Assembly: GCA_001557505.1 (NCBI GenBank)
Contig: LSAX01000007.1
Location: 1,674,001-1,738,000, forward strand
Length of the DNA stretch: 64,000 bases
Reading direction: 5' to 3'
Source of the DNA: Reticulascus tulasneorum
Taxonomy: Eukaryota > Ascomycota > Sordariomycetes > Glomerellales > Reticulascaceae
Shown here: positions 55,266 through 64,000 of the stretch, in pieces
How the letters are laid out: each line of letters begins with the position of its first letter
Position numbering within the stretch: position 1 is the first letter of the stretch
Program-made: the position numbers and the translations under genes
Notes under the pieces: generated by a model
Seen by the model: the letters and a program-made list of their open reading frames with translations, nothing else
Told to the model about the DNA's origin: nothing
The model's database searches: none

Positions 55266-57073
55266 ATGGATAAACTCCAAAATGAGAAGGCTCCTACAGC
55301 TATCGTCATCGGTAAGAAATCTCAACATGTCGGTTGGGACACTTTACTGAATACCTCCAAGGAGCTGGAGCTGGTGGTGTAGCAACCGCAGCCCGCCTCG
55401 CCAAAGCCGGCTTTCATGTGACCGTCCTCGAGAAGAACTCGTTCACAGGCGGCCGCTGCTCTCTAATCCACCATGAAGGCTACCGGTTCGACCAAGGCCC
55501 GTCGCTCTTCCTCCTCCCTCAGCTCTTCCACGAGACCTTCGCCGACCTCTCCAGCTCCCTCAAGGACTCTGGCGTGGAGCTCCTACGATGCGCCACGAAC
55601 TACAACATCTGGTTTCACGATGGCGAGCTGTTCCAGCACAGCTCCGACCTCGCGACCATGAAGACCCAGATCGAGCGCTGGGAGGGCAAGGACGGCTTCG
55701 AGCGGTATCTCTCCTGGTTGAAGGAGGCGCACCAGCATTATGAGATTTCGGTGAAGGATGTGCTACATCGCAATTTCACTAAACTGTTTGACATGGCGCG
55801 GCCGGACTTTCTGCGACACGTCGTGAAGCTGCATCCGTTGGAGAGCATCTGGAGTCGCGCGAGTAGGTATTTCAAGACGGAGAGATTAAGAAGAGTCTTC
55901 ACGTTTGCTGTCATGTACATGGGCATGTCACCGTTTGATGCGCCGGCCACGTACAGCTTGTTGCAATACACGGAGTTTGCTGAAGGGATCTGGTATCCCA
56001 AGGGCGGGTTCCATACCGTAGTTGCCGCATTGGTGCGGATAGGAGAACAGTTTGGTGTGAACTACCGATTGAACACATCAGTATCGAGAGTCCTGACCTC
56101 GGAAGATGGCAAGAAAGCCACTGGCGTCATGTTAGAGTCCGGGGAAACACTCTCCGCCGATGTGGTCGTCGTGAACGCCGATCTCGTTTACGCATACAGC
56201 AATTTGATGCCCAAGTCGCCCAACATGGTCAAGTACAGCCACGCGCTGCAGAAGAAAGACACGTCCTGCAGCTCCATCTCTTTCTACTGGAGTTTATCGA
56301 AAAAGATACCCGAGCTGTCGACGCACAACATCTTCCTGGCGGAAGAATACCGCGAATCCTTCGACGCCATTTTCCACCGGCAGTCAATGCCCGACGAGCC
56401 CAGTTTCTACGTCAACGTCCCGAGCCGGATCGATCCCTCAGCAGCGCCAGAACACGGTGACGCCCTTGTCGTCCTTGTCCCGGTCGGCCATTTGAATGAA
56501 TCGAAGGGTGGTGTGCCCGGCCAGCCGGGGTTCTCCGCAAACGAGCAGGACTGGGCGGCCTTGATCGACCGCGCCAGAGCGATGATCTTGTCGACAATCA
56601 GTGCCCGCACTGGATGTCCGCCCCTGACGCAGTTCATCACGAATGAAATCGTCAACACCCCTCTGACATGGGAGTCCCAGTTCAACCTCGACAAGGGCGC
56701 CATCCTGGGCCTGACGCACGGCTTCTTCAACGTCCTGGCCCTCCGGCCGCGAACTCGCGCCGAGGGCATCGAGAATGCGTACTTCGTCGGCGCGAGCACG
56801 CACCCCGGCACTGGGGTGCCCATCGTGCTGGCCGGGGCCAAAATAACAACCGAGCAGATCCTGAACGATCGCGGCATGCGGATACCGTGGGATCAGGCGC
56901 GCGCTCATGCGCAGGCGGCAAGCGTTGCTCGAGAGCAAAAGACAAAGGCGCTGGATGTGATGAAATACTCGTTCCACTTTGGGTCGGAGGAGGTGGCGAT
57001 ACTTCTTATGGTGCTGGTAGGGTATGCTGCGTATCTGTATCTGTGGCCGGTGGCTGCTTTTTGGATATGTTGA
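55266..57073 (+). CDS. carB: Phytoene desaturase (carB, al-1 type)
   Basis: Exons 55266-55311 and 55362-57073 give 585 residues. The intron (GTAAGA to AAG) interrupts the dinucleotide-binding motif; joined it reads AIVIGAGAGGVATAARLAKAGFHVTVLEKN, the FAD-binding GxGxxG turn. Next come FTGGRCS and FDQGPSLFLLP. The C-terminal signature for phytoene desaturases is present (YFVGASTHPGTGVPIVLAGAK). A last hydrophobic segment (VAILLMVLVGYAAYLYLWPVAAFW) is a membrane anchor. The enzyme introduces successive double bases into phytoene to give lycopene and further desaturated carotenes. Neither carX (oxygenase) nor carO (opsin), neighbours of these genes in Fusarium, is in the window. Confidence 0.96.
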
Positions 57074-57253
57074 GGCGTCCGGGTCACTGTCCATAACTTG
57101 ATTTCCTGCATAATTAGTACCCCGGTTTCAATTGCATCTTCGAGCAGTACCATTAATGAACATCACCATTCGGATATAACACAGTCTATGCCCATGAGAA
57201 GACATAATGTACACGTAAAGCAGCGCTTCAAACAAGTGGCGCCGTCCCGAATT

Positions 57254-58454
57254 CTACAACTTCGACGTTTTCTCCTCGTCCTCATCCTGCCTAAGCCGCA
57301 CGAGGCCCTAGCAGAGTCAGCATTTTGAATCATCTTCTCACACACACCGGGAAAGACTCACCTCCTGCACACACGTCGCAATCAGCGTCCCATCCTTCGC
57401 AAAAATTCTCTGCGTTACCACACCCCTGCCCTCCCCAGCCCACGGACTCACCATCTCCGTGAACATCCACTCGTCCGCCCGCAGCCGCTTCGGCTCATGG
57501 AAGTAGATGGAGTGATCGAGGCTGACAATCATGCCCACCTGGGGTCTGTCCTTCCACATTTCGGGATCTAACGACAGGCCTTCAAACTCATTGAGCTGAC
57601 GGACATGCTCCTGCGCCTTCGGCTCCAAGCTCGGTAGGTCCTCTGGCTTGAAGGGGAAGCGCCATAGTTTGTGGATTCGGGCGACGGTTCCAATGAAGTA
57701 GGAATCGGACATGTACGCCAGCGCGTTCAGGTGCGCCTGGTGCCCTCCGCTCTCCGAGATCTTGCCCCGGGCTCGAATCCACTGTGTGCATCTCCGATCC
57801 TGCACCTCTTCCTCATCCGTGATGTTAATACGATAGGACTGAAATGGACCCCCTTTCAGAAACTCAGGCTCATCCGCCCACTCCTCCGGCGGCTGCTCCA
57901 TCAGCTCAGTCGGCATCTTCGCTGCATGGCTGACCCCATTCTCACCCCCAGACGCCTCCTTCACAAACGAGACTGTGGTCGTGAAGATGCAGCGTCCACG
58001 CTGCCGTGCCTGCACCGTCCTCGTTGCAAAACTCCGCCCATCACGGACGCGCTCGACGTGGAACAGGATCGGCACCTCGCTGCTGCCGGCGAGGAGGAAA
58101 TAGCAGTGGCAGCTGTGAACCAGGAAGGCCGAGGGCACAGTCTTCTGCGCGGAGGCGAGGCATTGCGCGATGACGGCGCCACCAAAGATGCCTCGTGCGC
58201 GAGGCGGGCGCCATTGTTGGCGAGTGTTGGTGAAGATATCCTGGTGGTGGTCAGCGTTTGTCGTGCGTCACAGCGGGGACCGGGACCGGGATGGGATTAG
58301 GTGCTGACGGCGCGAGTTGGACGGGAGGATCTTGGGAATGAGCACCACTTACTGGACCAAGAACCCCTAGCTCTGTGACCTCAAGTACGTTCTCAATTGG
58401 CGACTTGTCGGGATCCTCCGGCGGAGGCCGTATCATCGTCGTTCGTCCCGACAT
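57254..58454 (-). CDS. Acyl-CoA thioesterase II (TesB type) with peroxisomal SKL signal
   Basis: Three exons (58454-58353, 58240-57362, 57307-57254) give 344 residues, all introns between codons. The two hotdog halves show RGIFGGAVIAQCLASAQKTV, SCHCYFLLAGS, VERVRDGRSFATRTVQARQRG, and later GTVARIHKLWRFPF and SLDHSIYFHEPKRLRADEWMF (with the Asp and following Thr/Gln typical of TesB). The last exon has 17 codons (GLVRLRQDEDEEKTSKL) and ends in SKL, a peroxisome type 1 signal. If the 54-base last intron is kept, the protein ends VSLSRCV without that signal. Yeast Tes1 hydrolyses acyl-CoA during peroxisomal beta-oxidation; the same role is likely. Confidence 0.92.
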
Positions 58455-59235
58455 TCCGTCCTGGCTCAGATGCTCGCGCAGGTTTAATTATGATTTTCAC
58501 TGTATCCAATTGCAAGATGGACAAAACTCTGGTTATGAGACTATATAACCTCCACACAGGTCTCTCTTATGGCCAATTCAACGCAAGAGACGTCAAAAAG
58601 GCGTTGGGAGGCTCCGTCTATTTATTGCGATGCAGATGGTCAATGCCAGATTGGTGTCGCGTCGAGATGCCGAGGTTCGGGGACTAACTTAACCCAATTG
58701 GACCGAGCCTTGCCTCCAAAAAGCGGGATTGCATGTCCTTTGAGCATCGACGGAGTCGGGGGAGCCAAGTTGCACTGCAGATTTTCACCACTTTCTGCAT
58801 AAATCACCTAGCCCCAGTAGGGACATTGGGGATTATTTCGGTTCTCAAAGTACCTCGATCTGCTGCCAGCATAGGATGCGCCCACCACTTCTCGGGCCAT
58901 GGATATATCACTAATCATACTCCGTAGTCATGGCTAACGTTTACCTGTTTTCTTTTTTGTCACTCTGCCCTTCCAGACATGACGAAAACCAGAGCGGACG
59001 GAAAACACTTCGGTTTAGGAGGAAGAGCCAAACAAATGCTACGACTCGAGCTTTTCTTACAATAACGTTGTTGCGACAGCTCCACCTCAGTCAGCATGCC
59101 AAGTGCTTTGTAAGAAACCAAAATGACGAGCGGCTCCTGATGCAAGAAAGATCTAATGAAGTTGAACGTCCCTTACACCCAAGAAAGCCAACAACCCAGA
59201 GGGCTTAATAGTCCCCCGCGTTTCACAGCGCCCAT
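58455..59235. other. Intergenic: thioesterase promoter and OSH 3' region
   Basis: No supported gene; short plus-strand frames have no family features. Confidence 0.45.
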
Positions 59236-62200
59236 CTAGTTCGCGTCCTGGTAGATCGGCTCCAACCCTTCCCAGGCACTCCCATCTCCATTTGGCCCAG
59301 CCTTCTCTCGCTGCGTCCAGTAGTTGCCGTTGAACTTCCAATACTGCTCTCCCGTCACCTCACACTTCGCCTTCGAGAACCAGGCCGGCGCGAACTCCTT
59401 GCCTTGTTCCTCGCGCATTTTCCTGCGAGCACGCTGTCCTTCTTCCAGCCGGTTCTTCTCTGTTGCCGCGAAGTCGTACTCGCCGTCTTCCATAGCGCGT
59501 TGATCTGGCCGAAGACGGGAGTCCGTCGGTGCGATCCAAGGCTGGAGTTTGTCATCGATATGGTTGAAAGTGAGGACGAAGGGCGTGAGATTGAAGGGGA
59601 TGCCTGGCGGTCGGGGATTGGCTTGCCAGATAAGGAACGCGCGATTGGGATCGCTGATACTACCGCGATGGACTGAGGAGGACACTTCCGCAGGTTCCTC
59701 AACCGTCGCCTCGTAACCAGGCGTGAGGCGGACATAGAGCTTCGAGTTCCATCTGCCACCCATGCTGTACCGGACACGGCCGTTGGCATCAAGGACCCTG
59801 CCGCTAAGCTGATATGCACTGGATGCCTTCCAACCGCGCGGCTTGAAGTCAATCACGCACACCTCACCGGTGGTCCAGTTTTTGACTTCCATGGGGCCGT
59901 AATTGTCCACAGTCGGATTACCCGTGATAATGCCAATAACCGACGAAGTGACCTTCTTCCAAGTATAGAGATCCTCCTTGCCTCCTGAAGTAGGTCGGAG
60001 CTTCAAGAACCAGGTGCCAAGAGGATTGATGTCGAACGACTTGCCGTAAAATTTGGACTTGACTGCTGATTCACCCCAGTAGGTCCATTTTGGTGACTCC
60101 GCCCAGGCAGCGCCGACTGGCGGATGATGGCTGACTTGTTCAATGAAGAAACGGTAATTCTTGTCTGGCCGGACGTATTCGAATGTCTCTCCAAGAAGAG
60201 GATTGAAAGGCTTGGCAACTCGGCCAATGGTGGAAGCGTACTCGCTGGCTGCGAAGGCAGCAACATAGATGAGCCGCTCAATCGAGTCAGATCGATCTGC
60301 GGCGAGGTCCAGCAAATCTACGTATTCCATGTCTTCACCCGCGCGGTAAAGAAGCGAGGTGGGTTCGTTGAACGAGACTGGTAAAGTCATCTTAGTCATG
60401 TCCTTACCAATCATCGATTTCAAGATGCTCTACAGAAAAGAAATTAGCTGCGGAACGCCTAAGTGCTGTCTTGGTACTCACCCAGAGGGAGATCTTTGGC
60501 CGTTCATCTGCGTCCATCTTCAATCTCGTTCTTATGCCGTTCTCGTACCCCTTGAAGGAACTGCTGATGTCAATGCCACCAGACACGACAAGCTGCTTCT
60601 TTTCGTCTGGTGGCGCCTCATGCGGCAGCTCAGTGACCTCAACCTCTCCAGCATCAACAGCATCGAAGAATTCTTCCTCGTCCGCTTCTGATTCGCTGTC
60701 AGACAGGTTGGCTATTTGATCGAGAGCCGTTGGCCGTCGGGCGATGCTCTTGGTAGGTGATTTTTGAGTCGAATCCGCGTCCCCTTCGACATACAATGGG
60801 TACTCCGGCTCTTCAACTTGCTGGCTGCCCAGCGGCGATTCGCTCATGACTTCTCGGAGAGCACGCTTGGTGAGCTTTCGCTTCATCTCTGCCTGGCCGA
60901 CACGCTCTTCTAGAATCTCTTGCTCCTTGGCGACCTTGGCCATGCTCTCTTCCCACATTCGGCGCATGTCGATTTCGCGATCCAGCCGATATTGCCAGTA
61001 TGCGTCGCGATCTTTTGAGATTCGCAGCAGATCCCCAATCAGGCCGGTCAAACTTCGGACAGCGGCATCATAAGTGGAGAGCGCCTGTGTGACCTTGGGG
61101 TCAGAAAGCGACGTGGTCGGGGTTTTAGCTGCTGTCGAGAGCAAGGCACCGTTGATCGCGGAAATGGTGTCAAGTTGGAGCTTGGCTGACTGGGCAGTGA
61201 TGTTGAACGCATCTTTTGTCGCCGACGGTGCCTCGCGGGTACTCATATCATCACCGTACTCATCGTCATCATCGTCGTCGTCATGGTCACCGGGGATGTT
61301 CGTCCCACCATTACCTCCAAACCTGGACATGTCGGCTTCTGTCCCGGCATCCGCAAAGTCATCGTCAATGCTGCCAACCGTGCTTGTGCCTGCGAAATCG
61401 CCCCTATGCAGGGATATTGAGGCCTTGGCACTCGAATGGGTTCGATACATTTGCGAGCTATTTCTTCTGGTCTCAGAAACACTGCCGTTGTCGCCCTGGG
61501 TTTCGTTGACAGACAATTCTGATGACTTGCCACTCTGCTCAGCTTTGGCTTGGCGGAGGAGTTCGGCGGTTCGTGCTTTCTGGCGATCTTCTTCTTTCGC
61601 CTGATCCTTAGTCCATTGGATGGAGTTGTTGAGAGCCCAGAACCATCGCTTCGCTTCCACCTCGTGGTTTGCCTTCAGAGTGTACTTGACTGACGATTTT
61701 CCTATGATCTCAAACTTCGTCTTCTCGTCGGCGCTCATGTGAAGTCTTGCAATACGCATGTTGATGGCTCCGCGGCACGCAGAGCCAGCATCGTCTTGAT
61801 GTTTATAGTAGCTCAAAACCCCGTCTTCAAGCACGAACCATCGCAGCTGATACCCCTTGCGGTAATTGGTCCACTTCTTGAGGTAGCCCCCCATCTCTCG
61901 AGCCTCTCTTCCGGCGAGGGGATCACCAGGAGTACTCGCCACAGCACCTTGCGATGCCGCGTGACCAAGCACTGCCTTCTCTTGAATGCCTCTCTGAGCC
62001 GCAACAGCAGCAGGGGATCGCTTCAGCATAGCTCTTGTCACATCATCCTTGGTCACATCTTGGGGAAGCTTTCCTTTACGATCTCTTCGGAAAGGATCGG
62101 CGCCGTGCAGCAGGAGAACTTGGATGAGCTGTGTGTTCTTTTTCCTTGCGGCCTCGTGAAGAAGAGTGCCTCCAGATGCCACCGTGGTGGGCTCGGTAGC

Positions 62201-62893
62201 AAATTCGGCGCTGTTGATGTCTAGTATCTGCTTGAGACGAGGTTCCTCCAATACTGTCTCCAAAGCCTTGTAATCGTTTCGGGTGACGAGATCTTGGATT
62301 TGCTTGACCTTGCTCTCCGCAAAAAGCGAGCGTGAAAGCTGCAGCTGCTGGAAAATATCCGGATTCCTTGCCAGATCAATGGGAAGCCTGCCGAGGGAGT
62401 TTGCGACAGCATCATTGATGTCCTTCTGCTCAAGGAGTAATCGCACAATCTGCGTGCGCCCTTGCATGGCGGCTACATGCAGAGGTGTATTCCCATCCTT
62501 GTCTCTGGCATTGACGTCAAGTGACCCAGCGCCATCCGACAGGACGTATTCCACCACTGGGAACTCGGCGCATTGGATCGCAAGGTGCAAAATTGTAGTA
62601 TCATCAAGGCCGGTACCTGCAGACGATGTCGCCACAGACGAAATGCTAGCCCTCGGCCCATTCTCAGAGGTATCTCGAATCGCCTTCGAAATGGACGCAG
62701 TATCGCCACTTCTCAGGGCCTCCACGATTCTAAATTTTCGGACGGATTGTTCGAGGGAAATCCCTTTGTCAACAACGGGAGTTGATTTCGGCGGCATGGT
62801 CGATGGGTTCTGGTATGAAGGAGTTCGGGACAAGGATGCGGAGGCGGTGGAGAGTTTGGAGCCATGACCCCGCGCGGAGTGTTGATGCGACAT
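59236..62893 (-). CDS. Oxysterol-binding protein of the OSH1/SWH1 type
   Basis: Exons 62893-60482 and 60429-59236 give 1,201 residues; the intron lies between codons. Domain order: ankyrin repeats (about 97-290, with [21 protein letters not shown] and [26 protein letters not shown]), a PH domain (about 334-428), an acidic and Ser-rich linker with coiled coil, a FFAT motif EFFDAVD (741-747) and the sterol/PI4P-binding ORD, with the family fingerprint EQVSHHPP at 901-908. FFAT binds VAP in the ER; the ankyrin and PH parts bind Golgi or nucleus-vacuole junction membranes. The protein should exchange sterol and PI4P at membrane contacts. It is close to yeast Osh1 in order and size. Confidence 0.96.
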
Positions 62894-64000
62894 GGAGACG
62901 ATGCTGGGAGCTGCGGTAGACGGGGGATTCGACGTCTGCGCTTGTCCGTCTTCCGAGGTCGTGTCCCCGTCGCCTCGAGAGTGGTGTCTTCGGAGAATCG
63001 AGAGAGCCGCAGATGACTTTGACCGCTTATGAGAGCTGTGTGCGGGGAATTAGCGCTCGAGAACAACGGGTGCACATGAGGTCCACTAGAATTGAGATTT
63101 ATATCTGTCGTCAAGCTCGAATCGAAGTACGATGGCATGCACTCGCGCGTGGCTGGGCATTCGAAGGACAATGTAGACGTGGCCGAAGGCAAAGTTATTA
63201 GTAAAGAGATAGTCACGTACCTATCTCCAGCGTCCGACATTTGGGGCACCCCCAAGAGGGAAGGCCAAGACTCTCCTCACGAACAAGGCACAGGGAGGCG
63301 ATCGCTTTCTCCACCCAGTCGGATGTAAGAGTGTCAAGGATTGTTGATGAGGAGGGAATAATCAAAATACCAATGGATCGATATATACAGGAACAGCAAC
63401 AAGAGGGGAAAATAACATGCTATTTCGATGGGCAAAGGCAGAGAGCTAGGACAGATACACAGGTTATGAACCCGATCGCACGTCTTTGGCTTGGGAGATT
63501 CCCCTCCTCCCAGACAAAATGCACGCTTGGGGGGATGACGTTCTGGCAAGATAGAATATGTGGAGTGACGAAAACCTGCCCAATGAGGATGTCGGAGTCA
63601 AGTTAAGCGAGGGTTTCTATTTTTCTCCATAATTTAAGACGACCCCAGACGTCATTTTAGCTTACAAACGCGTGTTAAACAAGTCACCAAACTTGGCGAC
63701 TTTTGGAGTTGTGACACCGGAAGCTCAAATTCCACGCGACTGAACGTTCTCTTCATCGGAGTCGTAGATGCACGCTCATGGGGGTCATTTGTATGGTGGG
63801 CTTCGACCCGGTCCTCCCGAAGGACTCGTCAGCTAATTGCGGTATGGGAATCTAAGTCGTAATGTAAGCCGCATCCACGATCGTCATACCGAATACGGGA
63901 GATCTATATAATACTGGCTGCGGCCGATCATAGATCACGCTATGCCTCACTGAGAGGCTGTTTCGAGTGCGAGGACTCAGCACCCTGTGGGCTTTACCTT
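62894..64000. other. Promoter and leader of the OSH gene, right edge of window
   Basis: No frame is supported as a gene. A plus-strand frame at 63241-63606 has no family features and overlaps the likely OSH leader. TATATAATAC near 63904 may belong to a gene beyond the edge. Confidence 0.4.

Noticed and set aside
63241..63606. Plus-strand 121-codon frame near the right edge
   Set aside because: Overlaps the likely OSH leader; no recognisable domain.

Overview
The window is nuclear DNA from a filamentous ascomycete (Pezizomycotina). Genes are mostly broken by one to five introns of about 45-125 bases with GT-AG ends, GTRNGT-like donors and CTRAC-like branch sites. Gene content is typical for the group: CHS5, SSZ1, POP1, RRP40, EAF, an OSH1-type sterol carrier, CRY-DASH and a two-gene carotenoid core. 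I cannot place it below class level from sequence alone. I see no transposase, rRNA, convincing tRNA or CRISPR array. Exon joins were worked out by hand from splice sites, reading phase and family conservation; every join proposed keeps frame.

Layout. 0-10.8 kb: 3' end of an unknown gene, an SDR oxidoreductase, CHS5 (exomer), a mitochondrial-type protein carrying a bacterial RnpA-like motif, a gene-free 3.5 kb stretch, then an RBR-type ubiquitin ligase. 10.8-22.8 kb: a major-facilitator transporter preceded by a 22-bp tandem repeat with Gcn4/AP-1-like sites, two secreted or cell-surface Cys-rich proteins, an LSB1/PIN3-like SH3 protein and mitochondrial 2-methylcitrate dehydratase. 24.5-38.6 kb: EAF elongation factor with a duplicated tail beyond its stop, a GFA/CENP-V enzyme, POP1, an NT-C2 protein, SSZ1, RRP40 and a C2H2 zinc-finger protein with a transmembrane helix. 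38.6-48.2 kb: gene-poor, holding one UPF1-like superfamily 1 helicase. 48.2-58.5 kb: a light and pigment block with CRY-DASH, a hotdog thioesterase, divergent carRA and carB, and a peroxisomal acyl-CoA thioesterase. 59.2-62.9 kb: an OSH1/SWH1-type oxysterol-binding protein.

How the genes work together. carRA and carB together lead from geranylgeranyl diphosphate to desaturated and cyclised carotenoids. CRY-DASH, a blue-light photoreceptor or photolyase, lies about 2 kb beyond the 3' end of carRA. Several genes serve RNA metabolism or translation (POP1, RRP40, SSZ1, EAF, the helicase and the RnpA-like protein). SSZ1/RRP40 and carRA/carB are head-to-head pairs with shared promoter regions.

Strongest leads: (1) the fungal protein with an RnpA signature and a likely mitochondrial presequence; (2) the EAF gene, where a diverged in-frame copy of the last 34 codons follows the stop; (3) the thioesterase whose peroxisomal SKL signal sits on a separate 17-codon last exon and is lost if the intron is kept; (4) the membrane-anchored zinc-finger protein; (5) the four-copy 22-bp array upstream of the transporter.
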